Source: Lacrimispora defluvii (lineage in GTDB: Bacteria; Bacillota; Clostridia; Lachnospirales; Lachnospiraceae). From it: 64,000 nt of DNA. The DNA lies in NCBI GenBank assembly GCA_013036995.1, contig JAAOXG010000016.1:124001-188000 (forward strand), read 5' to 3'. Below, one piece after another: positions 19,153 to 26,567 of this stretch. A model generated the notes under the pieces. It saw only the letters and a program-made list of their open reading frames with translations. It was not told where the DNA came from and ran no database searches. The stretch's first letter is position 1; each line of letters begins with the position of its first letter. Both the position numbers and the translations under genes were made by a program.

Positions 19153-19836
19153 ATGAGCACAGACTTAGAACTTCTGGGAGCCTATAAACCAGTCATCATG
19201 CAGGATAAAAAAGAGCCTTTTGTAATTACAGCCATGGGGTGTACTATTTTCCGGGAAACAAAGAAAAGCGATTCATTTCCCAAACGTGAGATTGTGATTA
19301 ATAAGGAAGAAGTGGATTTTGCAATTGAGTATGCCATCTGGTATGATTTTGATATCCAGCATTTATACGAGCTGGAACATGTCTGGGTTTATGTTGACTA
19401 TAATGGAAGAGTAAAAAAAGTGGAAGCCAGCTTCCATGGCAAGTTTTTAAATATGGTAGACCTGGAAAAAGGTGAGCTGATCCTGGAGGGCGGTACCCAT
19501 CCAGTAGTCTATGCCCAGCCCGGCAAGCACGCGCTGGTGCCTGATCCAAGAGTGATCAGAATGATACCGGCCTGGTTAGAAAGCTGCCAGGAAAAGGCAG
19601 GGTTAGACGGTGTCCTGGTTCAGGATATGTTTGAGGATCAGATTCATACCGATGATGATCTGCAGAAAATGACAGAGATATATATTAAGGAAGTATTTGG
19701 GTTTAAGCCTTCTATGGAATTTGTACCATTTACCATGGAAAATGACAAGCTGATGTCCTGGAAAGAATTGAAAGATTCCATTCCTGACCGTGTTAACAAA
19801 CAGATTGCAGTGATTAAAGCTTACTTTCATAAATAA
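19153..19836 (+). CDS. hypothetical protein, 227 aa
   Basis: The ATG at 19153 has GGAGG five bases upstream; an ATG at 19141 overlaps that site and is rejected. I do not recognise the family. The protein is acidic, soluble and has no signal peptide or membrane segment. It contains an aromatic stretch (AIEYAIWYDFDIQHLYELEHVW), a YVDYNGRVKKVEASFHGKF segment and a GGTHPVVYAQPGKHAL segment that looks like a ligand or metal pocket with several His residues. It follows the GH105 gene and precedes the convergent 557-residue gene, so a role in handling the same glycan is plausible but unproven. Confidence 0.75.
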   Translation: MSTDLELLGAYKPVIMQDKKEPFVITAMGCTIFRETKKSDSFPKREIVINKEEVDFAIEYAIWYDFDIQHLYELEHVWVYVDYNGRVKKVEASFHGKFLNMVDLEKGELILEGGTHPVVYAQPGKHALVPDPRVIRMIPAWLESCQEKAGLDGVLVQDMFEDQIHTDDDLQKMTEIYIKEVFGFKPSMEFVPFTMENDKLMSWKELKDSIPDRVNKQIAVIKAYFHK

Positions 19837-19838
19837 AG

Positions 19839-19869
19839 AATGAGGGTGCAGGAATGCACCCTCATTTTA
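19839..19869. terminator. bidirectional terminator between converging genes
   Basis: AATGAGGGTGCA and TGCACCCTCATT form a perfect 12-bp stem around a GGAA tetraloop; T-rich sequence flanks it downstream on the plus strand. It would serve both the 227-aa gene and the 557-aa gene. Confidence 0.88.
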
Positions 19870-19871
19870 TA

Positions 19872-21545
19872 CTAATAGGCGGCTGGAACCGCACGTAGTG
19901 ATATGGTATGCTTAAAGCAGGTAAAGTCAGTAAAATAGACCGTATAACAGTCATGTGAACGTCCCTGACTTCCAAACTTGCCTGCTACATAATTATGAGC
20001 ACCAAAGCCAGGTCCGGCTGTAATGGCGTATTTACCCTTGGAGGCAGTAACAGTTCCTTCTCTTGCCACAATTCCGCCGCCTGCATTTCCTTCAGAGATG
20101 AAATAAGGGGATTCCACCCGGCATCCTGCATCAAATGCAAGTTCCACCCGCAGCGGAGCCCGGTCAATTCCAGCAGTTTCAATGGTGATATCAACCCCAT
20201 CCGCTGCCTCTGTAACAGTCAGAATAAAATTCATGTCTGGTCCATGCAATTTTTCTCTCTTTGAATGATCCATCTTCCACCAGTCCGCAGTGTCCTGAGG
20301 TTCCTGAAAGGGAAGGTAGTACCAGCCTGCCATTTTCTGATTCAGTACAAATCCCTCTTCTCCTGGAAGCTGTACCAGGTTCTCCGGAACGAAGTATCTG
20401 TGCTCACAGAAGCTTGCACCGATCTTCATACTGACACATAAATCCCCATGTACAAAATAGAGGAAGGAAGGGCTGTTTTTTAAGATAGAACAGGAATAAG
20501 CTTCTCTGCGAAGCCGTACAATACCGGAATCAGTATAGTGATGGCAGTAATTAGTCAGAATTTTGCTTTCCTCATATTCAAACTCGCCCAGTTCAGGAAG
20601 AAGCATGAAATGAATCAGCCAGTCCAAAGGTCCGATTCCTTTTGCAACAGCCTGATCCATGATAAAGCAGGCAGCCTGCAAAAAGGTTTCGTTGTGGAAT
20701 CTGATTCCCATATATAAATATTCCAGATAATACCCGGTTGGATAAACCCTTGTGCCTCGGTCCTGCCTGGTGGAGTTATTGGTAAAGATACTTCCGTCCG
20801 GCTCGATATAGTGAAGCATCATGGTTAAATTTCTTTTAACAGGCTCATACCAGGAATCGTCACCGGTTGCCTTTGCCAGCATAATCATAGCGTTATTATT
20901 AACCAGGTTATATCCTCCTGCTGACCGTTCTGCGTATTCTCCGTCCTCATTGCAGTCACAGCCTTCGATTAAGAATTTCTCTGCCCCTTTCTTCATGGAT
21001 TCATCAGAAGTAAGGCGATAGAGCATCATTAAAGTGGAAGCAATGGCCCAACGGTGGTTGGGAGTGTGGAATCCCCCGTTTATCATGGCCTTTCCGCCTT
21101 TGATCAGAATGGACTCCATAACAGGCATAAGAGCAGAAAGCATGGTCCGTTCCATAGAAGGGCAGTCTTCCTTCCCTGACAGCCGGTTCAAATAAATATA
21201 AGCGGGCAGAAGTCCGTCAATGCAAAATGCCGTATCTGCACTAGAATAAAAATTACAGTTTATAAGGTCAAAAAATCCGTTTTCCCGCTGACCGTTTGCA
21301 ATATAGGAGAGAGCAATGGATATTCTATTGTAAATATCTTCATTGCCGTAAAAACGGCTATTACTGTTAAATAAGCAGGCGGTCATGGTTGTCACCTGAA
21401 AGATGGCAAGTTTCGGTTCTACCAGCCCGTCATGATCACGAAAACCTCCATAGAATTCTGAGGTCTCATCCATGACCTGCTGATTCATTATTTCTTCTGT
21501 TTTCCGGTCGCTGTATAAAATGATTTTTTCGTAATGTTTTTTCAT
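19872..21545 (-). CDS. unrecognised protein, probable (alpha/alpha)-toroid carbohydrate-active enzyme
   Basis: This 557-residue protein lacks a signal peptide. Its N-terminal ~340 residues are helical with repeated aromatic motifs (GGFRDHDGLVEPK, NGFFDLINCNFYSSADTAFC, GGFHTPNHRW, NLVNNNAMIML, YPTGYYLEYLY) like the (alpha/alpha) toroids of heparinase II/III-type lyases and related glycoside enzymes. The C-terminal ~200 residues are beta-rich. The NHRW and NNN motifs are candidate catalytic sites. I cannot assign a CAZy family. It sits beside the GH105 hydrolase, which acts on products of polysaccharide lyases, so a lyase or glycuronidase role is a reasonable guess. It has its own promoter at 21593-21621. 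Confidence 0.7.
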   Translation of the reverse strand: MKKHYEKIILYSDRKTEEIMNQQVMDETSEFYGGFRDHDGLVEPKLAIFQVTTMTACLFNSNSRFYGNEDIYNRISIALSYIANGQRENGFFDLINCNFYSSADTAFCIDGLLPAYIYLNRLSGKEDCPSMERTMLSALMPVMESILIKGGKAMINGGFHTPNHRWAIASTLMMLYRLTSDESMKKGAEKFLIEGCDCNEDGEYAERSAGGYNLVNNNAMIMLAKATGDDSWYEPVKRNLTMMLHYIEPDGSIFTNNSTRQDRGTRVYPTGYYLEYLYMGIRFHNETFLQAACFIMDQAVAKGIGPLDWLIHFMLLPELGEFEYEESKILTNYCHHYTDSGIVRLRREAYSCSILKNSPSFLYFVHGDLCVSMKIGASFCEHRYFVPENLVQLPGEEGFVLNQKMAGWYYLPFQEPQDTADWWKMDHSKREKLHGPDMNFILTVTEAADGVDITIETAGIDRAPLRVELAFDAGCRVESPYFISEGNAGGGIVAREGTVTASKGKYAITAGPGFGAHNYVAGKFGSQGRSHDCYTVYFTDFTCFKHTISLRAVPAAY

Positions 21546-21592
21546 AGATGCTCCATTCTCCGCAGTCTGCGGCTTAAGTCTTTGCCGTTTTT

Positions 21593-21621
21593 ATTGTATC
21601 ACGGGAGTGGGAGCGGGACAA
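21593..21621 (-). promoter_or_regulatory. promoter of the 557-aa gene
   Basis: On the minus strand TTGTCC and TACAAT are 17 bases apart, with TG one base before the -10 (extended -10), 48 bases upstream of the ATG. Confidence 0.6.
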
Positions 21622-21727
21622 TGCAGATGTTGCCAATCTGTTTTTTAAAGTTCGTAAAAATTGCGGTTCTTTTTAAAATGTGCGGGCTGGGAATAAATTT
21701 GTATTAATTTAATAGGAAGACATGATA

Positions 21728-21779
21728 AAAAAATGGAGCACCGCAGGATTGGGGAAATACGGTACTCCTAAGAAGAGTT
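21728..21779 (-). ncRNA. candidate small RNA of about 50 nt ending in an intrinsic terminator
   Basis: A 9-bp hairpin (stems 21760-21768 and 21735-21743, one G-U pair) is followed on the minus strand by A then seven T, a good terminator. A promoter (TTTACT-N17-TATACT) lies just upstream at 21786-21814, which would give a transcript of about 50 nt. The downstream 557-aa gene has its own promoter, so this unit is not needed as its leader. Within the gap 21546-21989 this is the only clear structure I see. Confidence 0.45.
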
Positions 21780-21785
21780 ACATAA

Positions 21786-21814
21786 AGTATAACGCAAGAA
21801 AACCGTTAAGTAAA
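21786..21814 (-). promoter_or_regulatory. promoter of the candidate small RNA
   Basis: Reading the minus strand, TTTACT and TATACT are separated by exactly 17 bases. A terminator follows within about 50 bases. Confidence 0.5.
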
Positions 21815-21989
21815 GATAAATATGTAATTTTTTTTATTAATTAGTGAAAACTTAAAAAAAACAATGGGTATTTGAGATTATATAAGTAAGAACAACAGTG
21901 TTATTATGCAGTTGAAAATTAATTTCATATTGAACAGGTTGCTGCATAGATTATACCATATGCTCCATCTGAGATTGCAGGAGGTGCGA

Positions 21990-23660
21990 ATGGAAAAAAT
22001 TCTGGACAATCGATATTACGATTTGATTATTAGCAACGCCCTGGTCACTTCGTATAATACCGGTGATAACATTACAATGATGAACGATTTGTTTTCTCTG
22101 CTTCATATCCCAAAGGATCGTATGGAGCCTTGTGATCTTGGAGTAAATGCCTATCATAGCTTTCCGGAGCTATATACACTGGAATCTGTTGTCAGCATGG
22201 AAAATACCGGTGAAGAATCAAGACAGATCGCTGCTACCCAGGCACTGTTCGGCAGAGGCGTCATAGTGGGTTTTGTTGATACAGGGATTGATTACCGTCA
22301 TCCTGCCTTTATGAATAATGACAGAACCAGCCGTATTCTTTCTATATGGGATCAGACAGTGGAGGGTACACCCCCGTCAGGCTTTACCTTTGGATCGGAA
22401 TACACAAAGGAGCTGATTAATTTCGCCCTTCTTTCTCAATATCCCTATAATATTGTACCCACCAATGATCCCTATCGGCATGGAACGGCAATCACAAGCA
22501 TTGTCGCAGGACGTTCCAATGATAAGGAAGGATTCAGCGGGGTAGTACCCCAGGCTGATTTAGTGGTGGTAAAATTAAAGGAGGCAAAAGAAAATTTAAA
22601 AAGATTGTTTTGCGTTCCAACAGATGCCCTGTGCTATCAGGAATCAGATATTATATTAGGAATAAGGTATTTACTAAACATTTCAAACAAGTTAAACCGC
22701 CCCCTGGTAATCTGCCTGACGCTGGGAACCAATCAGGGCGGACATGACGGACGTGGAGCTTTAAGCAACTATTTAGACAGTCTGATGCTGCTGCCTAAAA
22801 TAAGTATCATTACCTCGGCAGGTAATGAAGGAAACAGCCGAAGGCACTATTATGGGGATGTCACAAATGAACCGTTTTCTGACAGTTTCCAGTTAAACTC
22901 TGGAGGTATAGACAACGAATATAATATAGAAATCTGGCCCTATATTCCTTCCAGACTTTCCATACAGCTGACTGCACCCACCTGGGAAAGTTCTCAGGTT
23001 ATTAAGCCTGCATTAGGACAGTGCCACAGGCTGAGTTTTCAATCGATTAAAACCAATGTCTGGATAAATAATGTTTTATTTGAATCAGAGACTGGAAATC
23101 AGCTTATCCTGCTACGGTTCCGGAATATGGAACCGGGTATCTGGTATATCAGGCTGGATAATAAGGATCCGAAACCGTTTTCAATTCATTGCTGGCTCCC
23201 AACTGGAAATTTGATTTCAAATGAGACTTATTTTGTAAATTCCGATCCCAATACAACCATTACCATGCAGGGGGATACTGCAAATCTTCTGTCTGTTACA
23301 GCATATAATCAAAATACCGGCTCCATTCTTGCACAGTCCAGCAGAGGATATACTAGGCTGGGAGGGATAAAACCCGATCTGGCCGCACCCGGGTATAATA
23401 TTCCATGTGCAATACCGGATTTTCAATATGGAACAGCCACTGGAACCGGAGTAGCTGCGGCATATGCTGCGGGGATAGCTGTGAAAATCATAGAATGGGC
23501 GTACATCAAAGGAAATTACACAGCAATTACAGGAAACCAGATCAATCGCCTGATGATGAGGTCGGCAGAGCGGGATCCTGATGCCATCTATCCCAATAAT
23601 ATCTGGGGGTATGGAAAGATTAATGCTGAAAATATTTTTGATGAATTAGAAGGCTTCTAA
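21990..23660 (+). CDS. subtilisin-like (S8) Csp-family protein with degenerate catalytic serine
   Basis: The ATG at 21990 follows AGGAGGTG; an ATG at 21906 lacks a site. The 556-residue protein is a clostridial S8 protease homologue: Asp97 in FVDTGIDYRHP, His164 in YRHGTAITSIVAG, a long jelly-roll-like insert (about residues 290-440), and the region where the catalytic serine belongs reads TGTGVAAAYAAG, that is, Gly487 replaces Ser. The usual clostridial motif is TGTSVAAA. There is no signal peptide. In Clostridioides difficile, CspC also carries Gly at this position and acts as a germination pseudoprotease. No cortex-hydrolase or germination partner gene is nearby, so a germination role is only a possibility. 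Confidence 0.9.
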   Translation: MEKILDNRYYDLIISNALVTSYNTGDNITMMNDLFSLLHIPKDRMEPCDLGVNAYHSFPELYTLESVVSMENTGEESRQIAATQALFGRGVIVGFVDTGIDYRHPAFMNNDRTSRILSIWDQTVEGTPPSGFTFGSEYTKELINFALLSQYPYNIVPTNDPYRHGTAITSIVAGRSNDKEGFSGVVPQADLVVVKLKEAKENLKRLFCVPTDALCYQESDIILGIRYLLNISNKLNRPLVICLTLGTNQGGHDGRGALSNYLDSLMLLPKISIITSAGNEGNSRRHYYGDVTNEPFSDSFQLNSGGIDNEYNIEIWPYIPSRLSIQLTAPTWESSQVIKPALGQCHRLSFQSIKTNVWINNVLFESETGNQLILLRFRNMEPGIWYIRLDNKDPKPFSIHCWLPTGNLISNETYFVNSDPNTTITMQGDTANLLSVTAYNQNTGSILAQSSRGYTRLGGIKPDLAAPGYNIPCAIPDFQYGTATGTGVAAAYAAGIAVKIIEWAYIKGNYTAITGNQINRLMMRSAERDPDAIYPNNIWGYGKINAENIFDELEGF

Positions 23661-23752
23661 AAACTACCTCCTGACTGGTGAGAAAGACCAGCCTGATTAA
23701 ACAGACTGCATATCCTGGTTTGGTTTGGCGGGTTATCGGTAACCCGGCCCGC

Positions 23753-23935
23753 CTACTTCCCGTCGCCTAATTCTTTTCTGACTCTGGGGTTAATGCCCCT
23801 GCGTTTCATCTCACCTAAGATGTTTTCAAATTCGTCCGGTGGAGCAGCAGGAGTCTTTATATCTCTGCTTGCTGCTTCCAACCGGTCGAATTCTCTTGCC
23901 AGCCTTATTTCGATTTCTTTCCTTTGGCGTTTCAA
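23753..23935 (-). CDS. small basic hypothetical protein, 60 aa, TTG start
   Basis: The start is TTG at 23935, supported by a strong GGGAGGTGATC site directly upstream. The protein is highly charged (KRQRKEIEIRLAREFDRLEAA), predicted as a helical, possibly coiled-coil N-terminus followed by a Pro-rich hinge (TPAAPPDEF) and a basic tail (EMKRRGINPRVRKELGDGK). I do not recognise the family. A 32-bp near-perfect palindrome overlaps its presumed promoter region, so it may be tightly controlled, perhaps by itself; the fold gives no clear DNA-binding motif. Confidence 0.65.
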   Translation of the reverse strand: MKRQRKEIEIRLAREFDRLEAASRDIKTPAAPPDEFENILGEMKRRGINPRVRKELGDGK

Positions 23936-23947
23936 GCGATCACCTCC

Positions 23948-23979
23948 CAGAAAATTATATAACGTTGTATAATTTTCTG
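23948..23979. promoter_or_regulatory. 32-bp palindrome, probable operator
   Basis: CAGAAAATTATA at 23948-23959 is exactly inverted as TATAATTTTCTG at 23968-23979, around an 8-base centre (TAACGTTG) that is itself nearly symmetric; only one base pair of sixteen breaks the symmetry. It lies immediately before the ribosome-binding site of the TTG-started gene and contains a TATAAT on each strand, so a bound protein would block transcription. Confidence 0.65.
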
Positions 23980-24023
23980 CTATCGGCGAGAAGTGGTGAA
24001 TGAAATGGAAGAGAGAGAAAAGT

Positions 24024-24065
24024 AAAACACCGGACTACCTTGTATTACAAGGGACTCCGGTGTTT
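24024..24065 (-). terminator. terminator of the tRNA operon
   Basis: AAACACCGGA pairs with TCCGGTGTTT over 10 bp, with an inner CCTTGTA/TACAAGG stem. T-rich sequence follows on the minus strand. It lies 18 bases past the tRNA-Leu 3' end. Confidence 0.8.
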
Positions 24066-24083
24066 CCATCAATTCATTATTCA

Positions 24084-24163
24084 TGCGGGTAACAGGACTT
24101 GAACCTGCACGGTCTCCCACCAGAACCTAAATCTGGCGCGTCTGCCAATTCCGCCATACCCGC
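24084..24163 (-). tRNA. tRNA-Leu (anticodon UAG)
   Basis: Cloverleaf read on the minus strand: acceptor GCGGGTA, D-arm with AATTGGCAGA, anticodon stem CCAGA/TCTGG around TTTAGGT, a long class II variable arm, and GTTCAAGTC T-arm. It is the last tRNA of the operon. CCA is not encoded. Confidence 0.95.
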
Positions 24164-24188
24164 TGATAGCAAACAGATCATAATAAAA

Positions 24189-24261
24189 TGAGACACCGGG
24201 GATTCGAACCCCGGACAACTTGATTAAAAGTCAAGTGCTCTACCACCTGAGCTAGTATCCC
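24189..24261 (-). tRNA. tRNA-Lys (anticodon UUU)
   Basis: Minus-strand cloverleaf with acceptor GGGATAC/GTGTCTC, D-arm AGCTCAGGTGGTAGAGCA, anticodon loop CTTTTAA in stem TTGA/TCAA, and T-arm GGTTCGAATCC. CCA is not encoded. Confidence 0.95.
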
Positions 24262-24264
24262 ATA

Positions 24265-24336
24265 CTGGGCTAGTTGGATTTGAACCAACGAATGCAGGAG
24301 TCAAAGTCCTGTGCCTTACCGCTTGGCGATAGCCCA
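24265..24336 (-). tRNA. tRNA-Gln (anticodon UUG)
   Basis: Minus-strand cloverleaf: acceptor TGGGCTA/TAGCCCA, D-arm CGCCAAGCGGTAAGGCA, anticodon loop CTTTGAC within CAGGA/TCCTG, T-arm GGTTCAAATCC. The U1-A72 start is typical of tRNA-Gln. Confidence 0.95.
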
Positions 24337-24376
24337 ATAACATCTCCTGATAAAAAAAAATTCCCTTTAAGGGAAA

Positions 24377-24451
24377 GGTGAGTACAGGGATTCGAACCCT
24401 GGGCCTCCAGAGCCACAATCTGGCGCGATAACCAACTTCGCCATACCCACC
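24377..24451 (-). tRNA. tRNA-His (anticodon GUG)
   Basis: Minus-strand cloverleaf with acceptor GTGGGTA/TACTCAC, the encoded extra G at position -1 opposite C73, anticodon loop TTGTGGC in stem CCAGA/TCTGG, and T-arm GGTTCGAATCC. Confidence 0.95.
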
Positions 24452-24487
24452 ATAAAAAGCTTCACACTGCTGGTTGACAGTGTGAAA

Positions 24488-24561
<74 letters not shown>

Positions 24562-24564
24562 AAG

Positions 24565-24635
24565 AGCGGGTGATGGGAATCGAACCCACGTATCTAGCTT
24601 GGAAGGCTAGTGTTCTACCATTGAACTACACCCGC
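24565..24635 (-). tRNA. tRNA-Gly (anticodon UCC)
   Basis: Minus-strand cloverleaf: acceptor GCGGGTG/CACCCGC, D-arm AGTTCAATGGTAGAACA, anticodon loop CTTCCAA in stem CTAGC/GCTAG, T-arm GGTTCGATTCC. Confidence 0.95.
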
Positions 24636-24671
24636 AAAGGTTTTTTGAGAAATAGATGACTTGATCTCAAG

Positions 24672-24746
24672 TCGGGGTGACAGGATTCGAACCTGCGACT
24701 TCCTGGTCCCAAACCAGGCGCTCTAGCCAAGCTGAGCCACACCCCG
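24672..24746 (-). tRNA. tRNA-Pro (anticodon UGG)
   Basis: Minus-strand cloverleaf: acceptor CGGGGTG/CACCCCG, D-arm GGCTCAGCTTGGCTAGAGC, anticodon loop TTTGGGA in stem CCTGG/CCAGG, T-arm GGTTCGAATCC. It is the first tRNA of the operon, about 50 bases from the promoter. Confidence 0.95.
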
Positions 24747-24796
24747 AAGGTTTTTTGCGTCTTCGTTTTTTTCTTGTTTTCCGCAACGCAAGAGTT

Positions 24797-24825
24797 ATTA
24801 TATATGATGGATATAGATTTGTCAA
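24797..24825 (-). promoter_or_regulatory. consensus sigma-A promoter of the tRNA operon
   Basis: On the minus strand a perfect TTGACA (24825-24820) and a perfect TATAAT (24802-24797) are 17 bases apart, as expected for a strongly expressed stable-RNA operon. Confidence 0.9.
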
Positions 24826-24921
24826 CAATATTTTCAAAAAAAAATAAAAATCAAAAAAAGCTGATATTTGCGGGATTTCGTAAGGGTAGAAAAGCAGAAA
24901 GAATAGCCTTAAAATGGGAGG

Positions 24922-24953
24922 AACCGGCAGGTACATAAATGTTCCTGCCGGTT
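24922..24953. other. orphan 32-nt hairpin in the gap 24826-25115
   Basis: AACCGGCAGG (24922-24931) and CCTGCCGGTT (24944-24953) are perfect inverted repeats, and an inner ACAT-AA-ATGT extends the symmetry across a T-T mismatch. There is no T-run on either side sufficient for a convincing terminator. Apart from this and the flanking promoters I see nothing in the gap. Confidence 0.5.
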
Positions 24954-25189
24954 TGAGTATGAAAAATAAAAAGTCAATGTTAAAAGGGTGGGGTTCCTTT
25001 ACAAATATCAGTATACCCTGGAATTATGACATAAGTTTGACCAGTCGATAAAGATTTCATAAAAAAACTAAAAGAATTCTAAGTAATGTTTGAAAAAACA
25101 GAAAGTTTATTGGCTGTTCTATGTATTACTTCTTATGATATAATTGTTACAGACAGTAAAACAGAAAAACGAAAGAGAAAGGAGCACTT

Positions 25190-25669
25190 ATGAAATGCTG
25201 GGATATTTTTGAGAGTGAACTGGGTCCTATTCAGGTAATATGTGATGAGGAAGGGGTATTAGGTGTGGAATTTGGAATTGATGCTCCTAAAGAGGGGCTA
25301 AAAAAATCCACAGACCTGATTAAGAAGACGGTTCTTCAGCTGAACGAGTATTTAATAGGAGAAAGAACACAATTTGATCTTCCGTTAAAGCCTGAGGGAA
25401 CTGCATTTCAAAAAAAAGTATGGGAGGCACTTTGTACCATTCCTTACGGACAGACAAGAAGTTATAAAGAGATTGCCGTGCAGATTGGCAATGAAAAGGC
25501 CTGCCGTGCAGTGGGGATGGCAAATAACCGCAACCCCATTTCTATAATCATCCCCTGTCATCGTGTAATTGGTGCGGACAAAAGCCTTGTAGGATATGGG
25601 AGAGGACTGGATATTAAAGTGAAATTATTGAATCTGGAAAGTCCTGGTGTCACCTGGAAAAATTATTAA
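25190..25669 (+). CDS. ogt: methylated-DNA--[protein]-cysteine S-methyltransferase
   Basis: This 159-residue protein transfers alkyl groups from O6-alkylguanine in DNA to its own cysteine, a one-use repair reaction. The acceptor Cys123 is in the invariant IPCHRVIG motif, preceded by the helix-turn-helix region PYGQTRSYKEIA and the arginine-finger segment ACRAVGMANNRNP; GYGRGLDIK follows. The N-terminal domain is short, so the length is normal for Ogt. GGAGCACTT precedes the ATG, and an extended -10 (TGATATAAT, 25136-25144) lies 45 bases upstream. It is probably a single-gene transcript. Confidence 0.95.
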   Translation: MKCWDIFESELGPIQVICDEEGVLGVEFGIDAPKEGLKKSTDLIKKTVLQLNEYLIGERTQFDLPLKPEGTAFQKKVWEALCTIPYGQTRSYKEIAVQIGNEKACRAVGMANNRNPISIIIPCHRVIGADKSLVGYGRGLDIKVKLLNLESPGVTWKNY

Positions 25670-25778
25670 GATTTCATTGTGATTCTTTCGGTTCGTTTAA
25701 AATGCTATACTTTCAGGACTGTTCATGTTATAATCCTCCACGTCACCAGAAAAGAATTTTATGATGAGGAGTGATTCT

Positions 25779-26498
25779 ATGAGAAAAAATAAGATCTTAG
25801 CAGGGATTTTAATTGCGATGGCAGTGATGATGACAGCGACAGCCTGCGGAAAGAATAATACTAAAGCGGAATCGACGCAGGAAACCAAGCAGCAGACACA
25901 GGCAGAAGCATCTACTGAGGCAACCACAGCGGTGAACGCAGAAGTGGCTTCTTCGGGGCAGGAAACATCAGAAGGTGAGGATACATCGGAAGAAGAGGAA
26001 ACTAAAGAAACACAGCCGATTACAGCCAATGATGCAGGCGACATTAAGGAAGGCTTATTTACTTCCAAATCAGGAAAATATCAGATTACGCCGCCAAAAG
26101 GCTGGTCACTGGACGAGGACGGAGACGAGAGTGTAGTAGCATTTACTTCACCCAATGGCGAAGATTACCTGGAAGTTACTTATGTACAGGGTGATGATGC
26201 AGATGGAGCCAGAGAAGTTTATCCGGCTACCATGGATGAATATAAGAAGTTAATCAGCCGTGGTGAGGATATGGAATTTGTCCGCTATGATGTTAAAAAC
26301 GGCAGCGACGGCAGCCAGACCTTCCGTTATGCACTCCGGTATAAGACACCTCAGGATGGAGTTCGTTATTATGCCATCTCCGGTTCTTATAACGCAGCTA
26401 CAAAAACCTATATCAGTGCAGCAGGAACCATTGGTTCAACTGACAGCGGCGTAGAGGGACAGATCGAAGCAGCTCTGGATTCTCTTAAACTGAAATAA
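25779..26498 (+). CDS. secreted lipoprotein, function unknown
   Basis: The ATG at 25779 follows GAGGAG. The 239-residue protein has a signal peptide with lipobox-like ATACGK, a long Thr/Glu/Ser-rich low-complexity linker (about residues 25-85) and a compact C-terminal domain starting near KSGKYQITPPKGW that resembles PsbP-like or DUF1795-type folds: a mature protein of about 150 residues with the sequence YAISGSYNAATKTYI near the end. It is expected to be membrane-anchored outside the cell. TATACT (25706-25711) and TATAAT (25729-25734) are possible -10 boxes. A strong terminator follows, so it is monocistronic. No specific function can be assigned. Confidence 0.8.
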   Translation: MRKNKILAGILIAMAVMMTATACGKNNTKAESTQETKQQTQAEASTEATTAVNAEVASSGQETSEGEDTSEEEETKETQPITANDAGDIKEGLFTSKSGKYQITPPKGWSLDEDGDESVVAFTSPNGEDYLEVTYVQGDDADGAREVYPATMDEYKKLISRGEDMEFVRYDVKNGSDGSQTFRYALRYKTPQDGVRYYAISGSYNAATKTYISAAGTIGSTDSGVEGQIEAALDSLKLK

Positions 26499-26519
26499 AA
26501 AACAATAATAGAATGAATG

Positions 26520-26567
26520 AAAGCAGGGGCGATAACCAGTTCAACATGGTTATCGCTCCTGCTTTTA
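26520..26567. terminator. bidirectional terminator between lipoprotein and ABC operon
   Basis: An 18-bp stem (AAAGCAGGGGCGATAACC with GGTTATCGCTCCTGCTTT, one G-U) is flanked by A-run and T-run. It overlaps the stop region of the convergent ATPase gene. Confidence 0.9.

Noticed and set aside
24224..24418. Open frame on the minus strand across tRNA-Lys, tRNA-Gln and tRNA-His
   Set aside because: It is made of tRNA sequence read as protein; the RNAs are clear.
24667..24936. 89-codon minus-strand frame over tRNA-Pro and its promoter
   Set aside because: It spans the consensus promoter and the tRNA; no ribosome-binding site.
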